Source: Myxococcales bacterium (GTDB lineage Bacteria > Myxococcota_A > Polyangia > Polyangiales > Polyangiaceae). From it: a stretch of DNA of 50,201 nucleotides. The position numbers were made by a program, and so were the translations under genes. The notes below the pieces were generated by a model. It was not told where the DNA came from. It saw nothing but the letters and a program-made list of their open reading frames with translations, and did no database searches. The DNA is taken from contig JACRDA010000122.1 of NCBI GenBank assembly GCA_016212965.1, forward strand, positions 1-50,201. Reading direction: 5' to 3'. Positions 1 through 11,400 of the stretch are shown in pieces (positions within the stretch are counted from its first letter, which is position 1; every line of letters starts with the position of its first letter).

Positions 1-1112
1 AGGATCGGCTCGAGCATCGAGGTGAGCGAGGCGACGGCCACATCGGTCTCTTCCTCGTAGAAGTCGGCGATCTTGCTCAGCATCTGATCGAGCGCACCGG
101 TCTGCTCACCGACCGAGACCATCTGCACGACCATGCCGGGGAACACCTTCACCTCGGCGAGCGGCTCGGCGATGTTGCGCCCCTCGGCGACGCGCGCGCG
201 GGTGTGCATGAGCCCCGCTTCGACCACGACGTTGCCGGCGCTCTTCGCCACGATCTCGAGCGCGTCGAGGATCGGGACGCCCGAGGACAGCAGCGTCGAG
301 AGCGTGCGCGAGAAGCGCGCCACGGCGATCTTCTGCATCACCGGGCCCATCACCGGGATGCGCAGCAACAGGTTGTGGAGCACCTTCTTGCCGGCCGGGC
401 GGCGGATCGACCAGACGAGCGCCGTGACGCTCCCGGCGACGACGACGAAGATGATCGGCAGGTAGCTCACGAAGCCGCGCGACATGGCGATCACGAACTT
501 CGTGATCGACGGCAGCGCGTCCTTGGCGCCGAACTCGGCGAACATGCCCTCGAACGCCGGGATGACCCAGGTGAGCAGCACCGTCATCACGCCCGCCATG
601 ATGATGATGACGATGGTCGGGTACGTGAGCGCACCCTTCACCTGGCGCATGAGCTTGGCGCGCTTCTCGAGGTAGACCGCGAGACGCGTCAAGATGGTGT
701 CGAGGATGCCGCCCACCTCGCCCGCGTGGACCAGATTGACGAACAGCTCGTCGAAGATCTTGGGGTGGCGGCGCAGGGCGTCGCTGAAGGTCGCGCCCTG
801 CTCGACCGTGGACTTGATGTCCGCGAGCGCGGCCTTGAGGGCCGGGTTCGGCTCCTGGTTCGCGAGGATGTCGAGGCACTGCACGAGCGGCAGGCCGGCG
901 TCGATCATGGTCGCGAACTGCCGGATGAATCGGACCAGATCGGGTACGCTGACGGCGGCCCCGAAGGAGAGGCGGATGCGGCGCGCGATCTTCTCCGGCG
1001 CCAGCTGCTGCTGGCGCAGACGCCGCTCCACGGCCGCCTTGTCCGCGGCCACCATGACGCCCTTCTGCAACTCGCCGCTCTGGGCCTTGGCCGTCCAGGC
1101 AAACTCCGCCAT
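1..1112 (-). CDS. pilC: Type IV pilus inner-membrane platform protein PilC (3' end beyond window)
   Basis: This is a GspF/PilC family polytopic membrane protein that forms the inner-membrane platform for type IV pilus assembly and is driven by PilB/PilT-type ATPases. About 370 codons are present from an ATG at 1112 (start MAEFAWTAKAQSGELQKGV); the family is about 400 residues, so roughly 30-50 C-terminal residues lie outside the window. Two T2SF repeats are visible: the first around residues 60-185 (FIRQFATMIDAGLPLVQCL, then GEVGGILDTIL) followed by a TM segment, the second starting around residue 265 (FSRTLSTLLSSGVPILDAL, then VSVGEQTGALDQML). The paired GE.GG/GEQTG motifs are diagnostic. 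A TATGCT hexamer lies 8 nt before the ATG and there is no Shine-Dalgarno, so the message may be leaderless. PilC rather than GspF is inferred from the short N-terminal AEFAWTAK segment. Confidence 0.93.
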   Translation of the reverse strand, partial: MAEFAWTAKAQSGELQKGVMVAADKAAVERRLRQQQLAPEKIARRIRLSFGAAVSVPDLVRFIRQFATMIDAGLPLVQCLDILANQEPNPALKAALADIKSTVEQGATFSDALRRHPKIFDELFVNLVHAGEVGGILDTILTRLAVYLEKRAKLMRQVKGALTYPTIVIIIMAGVMTVLLTWVIPAFEGMFAEFGAKDALPSITKFVIAMSRGFVSYLPIIFVVVAGSVTALVWSIRRPAGKKVLHNLLLRIPVMGPVMQKIAVARFSRTLSTLLSSGVPILDALEIVAKSAGNVVVEAGLMHTRARVAEGRNIAEPLAEVKVFPGMVVQMVSVGEQTGALDQMLSKIADFYEEETDVAVASLTSMLEPI

Positions 1113-1120
1113 CGGGGCGC

Positions 1121-1126
1121 AGCATA
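1121..1126 (-). promoter_or_regulatory. Candidate -10 element for leaderless pilC
   Basis: TATGCT on the minus strand ends 8 nt before the pilC ATG. No Shine-Dalgarno separates them. No clear -35 is seen. Confidence 0.35.
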
Positions 1127-1315
1127 CGTTACCTCGCACGGGCCCGTCCAATGCCGGGGGGTCGCGCACGCACGGCGGCGCGTGGAGCCGCGGCCACAAA
1201 TCGAGATCGGCCTCGGAAAGCATGCTAGTTTGACGCGGGCCAGCGGCACCCGGAGCGGCCCGAGGTGGGTCGGCCGCGCCGTTCGCACGCAAACCGGCCC
1301 GGGCCCGCTCGATCG

Positions 1316-3541
1316 ATGGACGTCATCTGCACGAGGTGCCAGACCCGCTACGACTTCGACGACGCCCTCGTGTCGAGTCGCGGGACCACCGTGAAGTGCA
1401 CGCACTGCGGGCACCTGTTCCGCGTGCACCGCCCGGCGGGCGCCGGCGGCTTCGAGGCCTGGCACGTGCGCACCGCCGACGGCCGCGAGCTCGTGTTCGA
1501 CGCCATGCGCGATCTCCAGGCCGCCATCGCGGCGCTCGACGTCGGACCCGACGACGTCCTCATCCCGGGCCGGGGCGAGCCGCGACGACTCGGGCGGCTC
1601 ACCGAGCTCGAGTCCTTCTTCGCCGCGGCGGCCGATGCCCGGACGCGCCGCCGCGGCGCCGAGGACGTGGCGCGCACCGCGGTGGGCGTGGGTCCCGACC
1701 CCGGCGGCACGAGCGCCGAGGCCCGCGCCGCCGACTTCGAGCCCGAGCTCCCGACGCGCTCGGGCAAGACCCTGCGTCCGCAGGCGGGTCCCGAGGAGAC
1801 CACGAGCGCCGTCGCGCTGCGGAGCCCGGCCATGCCGCGCGGGATGACGCCCATGCCCGTCCCGGTGGGACCCGGCGCCACCGTGGTCATGCGCGAGCCC
1901 GACGCCGGGCCGACGCGGCGCGACAGCTCGAGCTACCCGCCACCCCTCGTGACGCGCACGCCCGCACCCCCGAGTGACGCTACCCCGGCGCGGTACGCGG
2001 ACATCCCGCCCGCGCCGCGCGTGCGCGGCCACGCGGGCGGGCAGCACGCTCGGCACGGGGCCGTCGACGCCAACGCCGACACCCTCGTCCCCGAGGACCC
2101 GCCGACCCGTCCCGGGGCGGCCGAGCGGCGCGGCGAGGTGCCCCCGGTGGCACCGCAGGTGCCGGGCAGCGACGACCTCGAGAGCACGCAGGTGCGGCCG
2201 AAGACCGGCGCGGCCGGGAGCGACCCCGCACGCCGCCCCGTGCACGCCGACGACGACTCCATCGCCCCCGCCCCGCGCAGCAGCGACGATGCCGCCCCGA
2301 CGCGGGGTCGCGGCGCAGGGCGCATGGAGCCCCGCGTGCTCGACTCGTTCCCGCCGGTCGACCCGCTCGTCGCGACGCCGGTGCCGTCGAGCCCAACACC
2401 GAGCGCGGCGCGCCCGAGCGTGCTGCGCCGGAGCCACCTCTACTCGGACCCCCGCTTCACCGGCCTGGCCCCGCCGGCGAAGCAGTCGAGCTTCGCGCGC
2501 TGGATCGTCGGTCTCTTGGCGCTCGGGCTCCTCGGTGTGGGGGGCTTCACGCTGCTGCGGCGCTACCTGCCGTCGGGCGGCGACAAGGCGTCCGCGTCGG
2601 CGCCCGACGACAGCCGCCTCGCGCCGCTGCTCGAGCTCGCCCAGGAGCGGCTCGACTCCGGCGACGTCGACGGCGCCAAGGCGGTCCTCGACAAGGCCCG
2701 CGGGGTCTCCGAGAAGGACGCCCGGGTGTGGCGAGGCCTCGCCATCGTCGAGATCGTCCGCGCCGACCGCGCCTGGCTCGAGCTCGCCCTGCGCGCCGCC
2801 GACGACCCGCGGCGCCCGGCCGTCGAGCAGGATCTGCGGCGCGCGACGCAGCGCGTGGAGGACGCCGTCGAGACGGCGGTGCGGCTCGCCCCGGAGGATC
2901 CCGCCGTCACGCGGCTGCAGGTCCACGAGCTGCGCCTCAAGGGCAACCGCGAGGCGGCTCGCCGGCTGGTGCGCGAGTTTCGCGAGCCGGGCCGCGACGA
3001 CGCCCTGGTGCTGGCAGCGCTCGATCTCGCCGAGCCCGAGCCCAACTGGACGAACGTCGTCGACCGGCTCGCCGCCGCGAGCCGCGCCGAGAAGAAGCTC
3101 GGCCACGCCCAGACGATGCTCGTGTACGCGCTGGCCATGGCGGGGCAGAAGGATCGCGCCGAGCGCGAGCTCGCGGAGCTCGACGCGCGTACGCAGCCAC
3201 AGGCCCTGCTCGACCTGCTGCGCAAGCTCGTCGGCGCCCCGGCCCGCGCGGAGGCCGACGCCGGCGCACCGAGCGCCACCGCGGCTGCGGCGCCGAGCGC
3301 CGACCCGAACGCGGCCACGAGCACGACCGCGGCCGCGCCGCCGCCACGCGAGCCCCCGACCGGCACGTACCCGCCCCCGCCGCCACCGACGCCCCCTCCC
3401 ACGTCCACGGGCAAGGAGCTCGAGTTCCCGGTCCCGACCGGCGAGAAGCCGCCGCCCACCGACCTGCCGCCGGACACGGCGACGCCGCCCCCACCGCCGC
3501 CACCCCCACCGACGGGGATCGACACCTCGGACCTACCGTGA
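1316..3541 (+). CDS. Zinc-ribbon / TM / TPR protein, GltJ(AgmX)-like N-terminus
   Basis: This is a 741-residue bitopic protein of unknown function. Residues 5-31 form an MJ0042-type zinc ribbon (C5xxC8 and C28xxC31), as found at the N-terminus of AgmX/GltJ and several other myxobacterial envelope proteins. It is followed at about 43-100 by a small GYF-like domain (AWHVRTADGRELVFDAMRDL). A disordered Pro/Ala/Asp-rich linker leads to one TM helix near residues 396-415 (WIVGLLALGLLGVGGFTLL), then TPR-like helices to about 640 and a Pro-rich tail. The expected topology is a cytoplasmic zinc ribbon with periplasmic TPRs. Unlike GltJ it has no TonB-like C-terminal domain, so it is not called gltJ. 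The ATG at 1316 is chosen because the zinc ribbon begins right after it. Its TGA overlaps the GTG of the following SppA gene (GTGA), implying co-translation. Confidence 0.8.
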   Translation: MDVICTRCQTRYDFDDALVSSRGTTVKCTHCGHLFRVHRPAGAGGFEAWHVRTADGRELVFDAMRDLQAAIAALDVGPDDVLIPGRGEPRRLGRLTELESFFAAAADARTRRRGAEDVARTAVGVGPDPGGTSAEARAADFEPELPTRSGKTLRPQAGPEETTSAVALRSPAMPRGMTPMPVPVGPGATVVMREPDAGPTRRDSSSYPPPLVTRTPAPPSDATPARYADIPPAPRVRGHAGGQHARHGAVDANADTLVPEDPPTRPGAAERRGEVPPVAPQVPGSDDLESTQVRPKTGAAGSDPARRPVHADDDSIAPAPRSSDDAAPTRGRGAGRMEPRVLDSFPPVDPLVATPVPSSPTPSAARPSVLRRSHLYSDPRFTGLAPPAKQSSFARWIVGLLALGLLGVGGFTLLRRYLPSGGDKASASAPDDSRLAPLLELAQERLDSGDVDGAKAVLDKARGVSEKDARVWRGLAIVEIVRADRAWLELALRAADDPRRPAVEQDLRRATQRVEDAVETAVRLAPEDPAVTRLQVHELRLKGNREAARRLVREFREPGRDDALVLAALDLAEPEPNWTNVVDRLAAASRAEKKLGHAQTMLVYALAMAGQKDRAERELAELDARTQPQALLDLLRKLVGAPARAEADAGAPSATAAAAPSADPNAATSTTAAAPPPREPPTGTYPPPPPPTPPPTSTGKELEFPVPTGEKPPPTDLPPDTATPPPPPPPPPTGIDTSDLP

Positions 3542-5436
3542 CGACCCGGCGCACGCACGCCGCGTCCCGCGGGCTCGGGGCGTGGGGCGCGGCCCTCGTG
3601 GTCGTCGCCGCCCTCTCGGTCGGCGCCTGCCAGGGACGCCCGCGCGCCGACGGCGGCCCGGGCACGCGGTCGGACCCGGGCGAGCCGCACGTGGCCGAGC
3701 TCGACCTCGGGGCGGGCCTGCCGGAGCGCGAGTCGATGTCGCTGCTCGGCGACGGCGCCGGAGACAGCTTCGCGGACTTCGTGCTCGCGGTGCGCGACCT
3801 CGAGGACGACCCCAGGGTTCGGGGGGTGCTCGTGCGACTCGGCACGACCTCGCTCGGCCTCGCGCGCGCCGAGGAGGCGGGCGCCCTGCTGGGCAGGCTC
3901 CGCGCTCGGGGCCTGCACGCCACCTGTCACGCCGACGGCTACGGCAATGCGACCTTGCTCCTCGCGGCGCTCGGCTGCGACGACGTCTGGCTCAGCCCGG
4001 CGGGCGACGTCGACAGCATCGGGCTCGCGGCGCAGCTCGTGTTCGGACACGCACTGCTCGACCGGCTCAAGGTGAGCGCCGACTTGCTGCAGGAGGGCAA
4101 GTACAAGGGCGCGAGCGAGCCCTTCCTGCGCGACGGGCCCAGCCCGGAGGCACGAGAGTCGCTGCGGACGGCGCTGACGGGCCTGCGCTCGGCGTGGCTC
4201 GTCGGCATCGCGGAGGCGCGGGGCAAGCCGGCGGAGCAGCTCGGCCTCGAGGACGGCCCCCACACCGCCCCGGCGGCGCGCGAGCGCGCGCTCGTCGACG
4301 CGCTCGGCTTCGAGGACGAGGCGCGCGCGGCGGCGCTCCGCGGCGCCGGGCTCCGGAACGTGGTCGTGCGCTTCGGCGGCGCCGCGCACCGCCGCGGAGG
4401 CATCGGCCGGCTGCTGCGCTGGATCACGCCCGAGGGCGCCACCCGGACGCCCCATGTCGCGGTCGTGCGGGCGAGCGGCGCCATCGCCCTCGGCGCCGGT
4501 GGGCTGCTCGGCGGCGGCGACGGCATCGGCGCGCGCGAGCTCGAGGCGGTGCTCCGGCGCCTGCGCGAGGACCCCGCGACCCGCGCGGTCGTGCTGCGCA
4601 TCGACTCCCCCGGGGGCTCGGCGCTCGCGTCGGACCTCTTGTGGCACGCGCTCATGCGGCTGCGCGCCGACAAGCCGCTCGCAGTCTCGGTCGGCGGCAT
4701 GGCGGCGAGCGGCGGCTACTACCTCGCCTCGGCGGCCACGCGGGTCTTCGCCGACGCTACCAGCATCGTCGGGTCCATCGGCGTCGTCGGGGGCAAGCTC
4801 TCCTTCGATCGATCGCTCGCCGAGCTCGGCGTGCACGTCGAGGCGGTCACGCCCGCGCCCGACCCAGACGGACACGCCGCGGCGCGGGCGCTCTACGGCT
4901 CGCCCCTGTCGGCCTGGGACGAGGCCACGCGCGCCAAGGTGGGCAGCGCCATTCGCGGCGCCTACGAGCTGTTCCTGGCGCGCATCGCCGAGGGCCGAAG
5001 CCTCGAGCGCCCGCGCCTCGACGCCGCCGCCGAGGGCCGGTTGATGGGCGGCCGCGACGCCCTGGCGGCCGGCCTCGTGGACGAGATCGGCGGGCTCGAG
5101 GCGGCGCTCGCATGGGCCTACCGCGAGGCCGAGCTCGACCCGCGCGCACCGGTGGAGCTCGTGTCGCCACCTTCGGGCCTGCTCTCGATGCTCGGGCTCG
5201 GTGCGGCGCGCGCGCCGGACGAGGCGACGAGCGAGGGCCAGGGCGACGGCGCCGACCCGAGCGGACCTGCCGCGCGGCGTGTCGCGGCGCTCGCGCGGCG
5301 CGCGGCGCGCGATGCGCTGCTCGGTCCCTTCGGCGCCGACGGGGTCGCCGTGGGTCTCTACCTCGACAGCCTCGCCCCCCTGCTCGGCGACGAGGGGGTC
5401 GCAGCAGCCCTGCCCTTCGCCCTCGTGCTGCACTGA
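3538..5436 (+). CDS. sppA: Signal peptide peptidase SppA, lipoprotein form
   Basis: This is a serine protease of the S49 (SppA 67K) family, which degrades cleaved signal peptides in the membrane. The 632-residue protein has the two-domain architecture of E. coli SppA. The N-terminal half carries the catalytic lysine K190 in EGKYKGASEPF, and the C-terminal half carries the nucleophile S391 in GGMAASGGYYLAS, preceded by IDSPGGSALASDL. The N-terminus is a lipoprotein signal (lipobox LSVGAC near residue 32) rather than the usual single TM helix. The GTG start at 3538 overlaps the upstream stop as GTGA, and the next in-frame starts would cut the signal. The C-terminal tail after about residue 555 is Ala/Gly-rich and resembles no domain I recognise. 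Family assignment is secure; the lipidation is inferred. Confidence 0.93.
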   Translation: MTTRRTHAASRGLGAWGAALVVVAALSVGACQGRPRADGGPGTRSDPGEPHVAELDLGAGLPERESMSLLGDGAGDSFADFVLAVRDLEDDPRVRGVLVRLGTTSLGLARAEEAGALLGRLRARGLHATCHADGYGNATLLLAALGCDDVWLSPAGDVDSIGLAAQLVFGHALLDRLKVSADLLQEGKYKGASEPFLRDGPSPEARESLRTALTGLRSAWLVGIAEARGKPAEQLGLEDGPHTAPAARERALVDALGFEDEARAAALRGAGLRNVVVRFGGAAHRRGGIGRLLRWITPEGATRTPHVAVVRASGAIALGAGGLLGGGDGIGARELEAVLRRLREDPATRAVVLRIDSPGGSALASDLLWHALMRLRADKPLAVSVGGMAASGGYYLASAATRVFADATSIVGSIGVVGGKLSFDRSLAELGVHVEAVTPAPDPDGHAAARALYGSPLSAWDEATRAKVGSAIRGAYELFLARIAEGRSLERPRLDAAAEGRLMGGRDALAAGLVDEIGGLEAALAWAYREAELDPRAPVELVSPPSGLLSMLGLGAARAPDEATSEGQGDGADPSGPAARRVAALARRAARDALLGPFGADGVAVGLYLDSLAPLLGDEGVAAALPFALVLH

Positions 5437-5474
5437 TGGACGGCGCATACGTGACCGCGGCGCGTCGCGTAAGG

Positions 5475-5480
5475 TAGGCT
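5475..5480 (+). promoter_or_regulatory. Candidate -10 element, leaderless start of giant TPR gene
   Basis: TAGGCT ends 9 nt before the ATG at 5490, with no Shine-Dalgarno between. A GTGACC at 5451-5456 is a possible -35 with an 18-bp spacer. Confidence 0.4.
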
Positions 5481-5489
5481 TGCGCCGCC

Positions 5490-8400
5490 ATGGTTGCCCC
5501 TCCCACCTCCACCGGCACGCCGTCGCTGCGCCACACGCGCGCCGCGCTGCGGCAGGTCGCCGAGGTGGTGCTGGCCGAGAACGAGGCCCACCTGCAGGTG
5601 CCTCCGGTCGCGCGCACGGTCGGCCCGCCTGCCATCAGCGGGCACGTGCGCGCCAAGATGTGCGAGGCGGAGCGCTCCGGCGACGCCGAGGCGGAGCGCG
5701 AGCACGCCCTCGTCCTCGGCCGCCGCTGCATCCACCGTCACCTCGACCTCACCGAGGCCGTGCGCCTCGCGTACCGGGCGCTCGTCATTCGCGACGACCG
5801 GGAGCTGCGCAGCGAGCTGTCCGGTTGGCTTACCGGCATGGGGCGGCTCATCGAGGCGGGGCACGTGCTGCTCCACGGCGGGGACGGCCCACTCGACCCC
5901 GAGCGGCGCGAGAGCCTGCTCGCCGCGGGCGCGCTCTTCGCGCGCGGCGGCGACGCGCGCACCGCGGTGCGCACGCTGCGCGAGGCGGGCGTCATCGCGC
6001 CCGACGACGCGCGGCCGCTCGAGATGCTGGCGTCCATCGCGTGCTACGCGCCCGAGATCCTGTCCACGAAGCGGGCGGCGCTCGTGTGGCTCGAGGCCGC
6101 GCGCCGCTACCCGAGCGACAGCGACCTCGCGCTCGAGCACACCGCGCGGGCGTTCGGCTTCGCGCCGGGCCTGCAGGAGGCCGCCGAGGCCCTGGCCGAC
6201 GCGCTGGCCCGGCAAGGACGCGCCGGTGCAGCGGACGAGGTCCTGCGCGCCCACGGCGCCGCGGCCGAAGGCGAGAGCGACGTCGTGCGCCAGCGCCCCG
6301 GGCTCGCGTGGGCGCTCGGTGCCTGGCCGACCGCGCTCGGCGCCGCCATCGAGGCGTGCATCGCCGGTGCGCCGAGCGACGACGAGCGCGACATGGCGCT
6401 CGCGGACCTGCTCGAGCGCCCGGAGGTCGCCGAGCGCCTCGGCGCAACCGCTGCCGAGGCCAAGGCCAGGGCTCAGAGCCTGCTCGCGGCCGCCCGGACG
6501 CGCACCAGCATGGGTCGCGCCAAGGCGCTCGCGAAGGTCGCCGTCGATGCCGAGCCCGAACTGCGCGGTGTGCTGCTCGCGATCGCAGCGGACTCGTACG
6601 CACTCGCTGGCAACGCGCAGCGCGCGCGCCAGACGGCGCTCGAAGCCGCGCGCGCTGCGCCCCGCCTCGCCCGGGCGCAGGGTGCCGTCCTCGAGCTGTG
6701 CGGCGACGAGCTCGACGCGGCGGCGCTCGAGGCGGCGGCAGGCGTGCTTCCGGTCCGCGAGGCGCTCTTCCGCCTGGCCGCCGAGCGCTTCGCGGCGGAC
6801 GGTGACGCGGATCTGGCGCTCTGCTGGACGCGGCGGGCGCTCGAGCTGCGCCCCGGTGACGGCGGGCTCGCGCGCTCGCTCTGCGAGCGCGCGCGCGCCA
6901 CGGGCAATCCCGGCTTGATGGTCGACGCCGCGCTCTTCGTGCTGTCCCTGCCCCGCCCGCTCGGTGAGAGCAGCGGGGCCCTCGCGGCGATCCTCGTGGC
7001 GCTCGCCGACTCGAGCCCCGAGGCGGCGCTCGACCTGGGTCGCCGGGTGGTCGGCACCTGCGGTACCGGGCGCGACGAGCTCTGGGACGCGCTGCTCACG
7101 ACCGCGCGGACCGGCGGGGACGTCGACTTCGAGCTCGCGCTCCTCGCGCGACGCGCCGCCACGGGCGATCTCGGCGCGCCGGAGCGCGCGGCCCTGTTCG
7201 TGCGCTGCGCCGAGCTCTGCCTCGGGCGGGGGGACGGCCAGACGGCGGCCGAGTACGCGGCCCTCGCCGCGCCGCATGCCGACCTCGCGGCGCTCGGCGC
7301 GTTGCTCGACGCGCTCGAGCCCGCGATGGAGGCGACGTCGGACGACAGCCGCTCGGACGCGGTCATCGCGGTCGCCTGCGTGCGCGCCGAGCTCGAGGAG
7401 CGCATGGGCCTGGAGTCGGCCTGGATGGCGTGGCGCGAGCTCGGCGGCCTGCTGTGGGACCTCGCCGGTGACGCCATCGGCGCCGAGGATGCTTTCTTCA
7501 ACGCCTGCCGCAACGACCCGACGCGCGCGCCCTACCTCTACGCGCGCGACCTCTGCGACCGGCTCGGGGTCGAGCACGCGGCACGCCTCGTCGTGCAGCG
7601 CGCCGGCATGAGCGCCACCGACCCGGCACTCGTCGCGCGGGCGCTCACCGCCGTGGCGCGCCTCGCGCACCAGGCCGGTGAACAGGGCATCGCCACGACG
7701 ACCGCGGTCGCGGCCCTCGAGCGCGATCCGGCGCGCGGCGAGGCCCTCGCCCTGCTCGAGACGACCGCCAGCGGCCCGGCCGCCGTCGAGCCGCTCGACC
7801 ACGCCTACGATGTCGTCGCCGCGGGGGCGCTCGGGCGCTACGGCTTCCGCGCTGCGCACTACCGCGGCGCGCGCCAGCTCGAGCAGCGGGGCGCGCACCG
7901 CGAGGCGCTGCGCCACGCCATCGCCGCGTTCGAGGCGGTGCCGGCCGAAGGCGCGACCTACCAGCTGCTGCTGCGCCTCGCCGAGCGGTGCGACGAGCGC
8001 GACGGCGTCGTCAAGGCGCTCTCCACCGTCGCCGCGGGGGCGCCACCCGAGAGCCGTGGCGTGTGGCTCAAGCGCGCCGCAGCGGTCGCGGCGCAGAAGT
8101 CGACGATGGGGCGCGAGACGCGCTTCGATCTCGTGCTCAAGGCCTTCCGCCTGCGCCCCACGGCCGAGCTCGTCGAGGAGCTGCGCGGTGCGGTGCGCGA
8201 GCTCATGGACCGCGGCGACGACGAGGTCGTGCGCCTGCGCTTCGAGCGCGCGGTGGTGAGCGCGCTGCCGCGGCTGTCCGGTCCGCGCGGAGCTCGCACG
8301 GCGCTCGGGCTGTGCAAGCTCGCCGCGCAGTCGCTGCGCGACCCTCGCCTCGCGGCGATGGCGGTGCAGCGCGCCATGGACGTCGATCTCGAGGGGAGCG

Positions 8401-11400
8401 ATTTCGCCCCGGTGCTGCCGCTCGTCGACCTCATCGCGAGCGACGACGGCGCGACCGTGGCGCTCGTCGAGCACATCCACGAGCTCGAGCGCGACCGGCG
8501 CTACGCGCTGCCGCCGAGCCTGCTCGAGCTCTGCGCCGCGCTCGAGGCGACGCTGAAGCCGGGCGCGACCGAAGCGAAGCCCGGGCCCGAGGAGCCGCCG
8601 GCGCGGCGCGACGCCACGGGCACCGCGGCCCCCGCGAGCGAACCGGCCGACAGCGAGGCCGAGCGCCAGGCGCGCGCCCGCGGCGATCACCAGGCCATCG
8701 CCCACCTCCTGGCCGCGCGCACCCAGACGACGGCGGACCCGCAGCAGCGACGACTCATCCGGCTGCGGCGCGCGGCGGTGCTCGAGCAGCGCCTGGGGCA
8801 GCTCGACGACGCATGTCGCGAGCTCGAGCTCATTCTCGAGGAGGTAGGCGAGGACACGACGGCGCTGCGCTACCTCGCCGACCTCCGACACCGGCGCGGC
8901 CAGGATCGCGCCGCCGCCGCCGCGTGGGAGCGGGCGGCTCGCCACGCGACGGGCCCCGACGAGCGCGAACGCGACGTGACGCGCGCGGTGGAGGCGCTGC
9001 TCGCGTGCGGGGACGTCGAGGCGGCACAGGCACTGCTCGGCGCGCCGGACCTGCCCGAGAGCCCGGCGCTGCTCCGGCTGCGGGCCAAGGCGGCGGAGCG
9101 GGCCGACAACCCCTTCGCCGTGGGCGAGGCGCTCGCAGCCCTGGCGCGGCTCGAGGCCGAGAGCGGTGGCGAGCGGCCGCGCACCAAGCCCCCGAGCAAG
9201 CCACCGCCGCCCGCCACTCCGACGAGCCGCTCGGCCACGCCCCAGACGGCGATCAGCCGCCCGCCGCCGACGGTGCGCGCCGGCACGGCGCCCCCCGCCG
9301 AGGTGCCAGAACCACTGCCGGCCGAGCCCGCCCCGACTGCCCAGGCCGCTCGGGGTGCGGCGGCCCCGCCGGCGGCGCCGACGGTCGGCCCCGCCGCGCC
9401 GCCGCCCGCCGCGACCGAGCCCGCATCCGCCGCTGCGCCGCCGGACAGCGTCCCACCGAGCGCCAATCGCATCGCGACGCCGCGGCCGGTCGAGTCCGCC
9501 GATGGCGTCCTCGAGGCGGTGCGCCTCGGCTACCGGCTCCACGGGGTCGGTGCGCCGCGCGACGCGAAGCGGCTCATCGGCCAGCTGCGCTCGCTCGAGG
9601 CGTCGGCGCTCGGCCTCGAGCAGCGCGACCTCGCGACCTTCCTCCTCGCCGAGGCGCTCGACGCCGTGCAGGGCGGCGGCGCCGCGCTGAAGGAGCTCGA
9701 GCGCCACTGGAAGCACGTCGGTCACACGCCGCTCGTCGCCGTGGGCGTCGCCGAGCGCATGGTGCGGCGCAACGACCTCGGGGCCGCGCTCCACTTCTTC
9801 GAGCGTGCCGTGGGCGGACGACTGCAGGGGCTGCGCTCGCCGGGCGCCATCGCGCTGAAGGCCGCGGACGTCGCCCACGCCACCGGCAAGGACGAGAACG
9901 CCCGCCGGCTGCTCGAGCTCGCGCGCCTCGAGCGCGACAGCCGCGCCACGGCCGAGCAGCGCCTCGGCGCGTGGTTCGAGGGCGGTCGCGTCGCGCGCGA
10001 CAGCGAGGCCATGCTCACGGTGCTCGGCGAGGAGGAGCTCGCCGCGGACGGCATCGGCGAGGAGCTTCCGGAAGAGGACAGCCAGGTGTTCGAGGCGAGC
10101 GCCTTCCGCCTCGAGGCGGAAGCGCTGGAGCAGCAGGACGAGGCCGAGCGCGCGGCGATCCCGCCGTCCGCGCCCGAGCCGTCCCGCGGCCCGCCGGCGG
10201 CGCTGGCCGCAGAGGCCGGCGCCGAGCCGGCGCCGGCGGACCTCGAGGATCGCGCCGAGCCCGCGCTCCGGCCGAGCGGCGAGTACCTCGAGCCAGCAGC
10301 CGACGACGTGACGCTGGTCGAGAGTCACCGCCCGCCCAGCGACGACGTGGACGACGACAGCGAGACGGACCGCCCCACGGTGGTGACGGAGCTGCCCGCG
10401 CAGGGCCGCGCATCGAGCGAGACGGTCGGGGCCGAGGCCGGGCCGAGCGTGATGCCGGACGGCAGGCCGACGCCCGAGCCGAGCCCGTCGCCGCGCGCGG
10501 GCGAGCCCTACGAGCCCTCGGAGATGTTCGCGCCGAACAGCGAGCCGGCGAGCGGCGAGGTGACGGCGGTGCTCACGCGCGAGGCGCCGCGCGCAGAGTG
10601 GGCGCCGGGCGAGGTCCCGCTCGAGCCGAGCCATGGCGGGGACGACGACGCGTTCACGACCCCCTACGAGGGCGGCGCACGGGCACCGCGGGGCGGGCCG
10701 CACGACAGCGGGACCGAGTTCGACCTGCCCGCGGCCGAGCCCTCCGACGAGGGGCTGGCGCCGACCGCGACCGCCCTCGTGGACGGCCCCGAAATCCCCG
10801 TCGCCGACGCCTGGGCGCACGAGACGGACACGACCCTCCCGCGGGGCGGCCTCCACACCGAGCCGCCGGACGTGGAGGTCGCCGAGCCCGCCGAGACGCA
10901 TGACCACGATCCCGAAGGCGAGCAGCCCACGCTGATGCCGCCACCGGACCACGATCTGCGCGAGACGATGGTTGCGCCGCCGCGCCCGGCGCCGGCGGGC
11001 GACGAGCGCTCCCCCGCGCCGGGCGGCGAGGAGCCCGCCTCCCATGAGCCCGTGGACGAGCCGGAGCCCGTGGTGCCGCACGTGCCGGCGACGCGCGCGA
11101 CGCCGCCGCCGCCGCCGAGCGGGGCGAGCCCGCGGAGCGACCACCCCGAGTCGCCCTCGTCGGTCCCCTCGCCCTCGTCGGTCCCCTCGCCCTCGTCGGC
11201 CCCCGCTCCCGCGGCGCGGAGCGCGCGCCTGACACCGGTGCCCGCCCGCCCGGGCTCGACCCCGCCTCTCGTCTCGACCCCCACGCCGATTCCAGCACCT
11301 CCGTCGCCGAGGCGCGTGGCGCACCCGACCCCGGTCGCTTCCCCACCGCCGTTCGCGCCGCGCCCGATCTCGGAGCGACCGCCCGCGTCCACACCCCGGA

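Noticed and set aside
106-1125. A 339-codon minus-strand frame overlapping pilC
   Set aside because: It is a shifted shadow of pilC with Arg/Gly/His-rich composition; the true frame gives T2SF motifs.
5358-11324. A 1988-codon open frame on the minus strand opposite the giant TPR gene
   Set aside because: Its translation is an Arg/Ala/Gly/His-rich sequence with no domain. The plus-strand frame has TPR periodicity. Long antisense frames are expected in this base composition.
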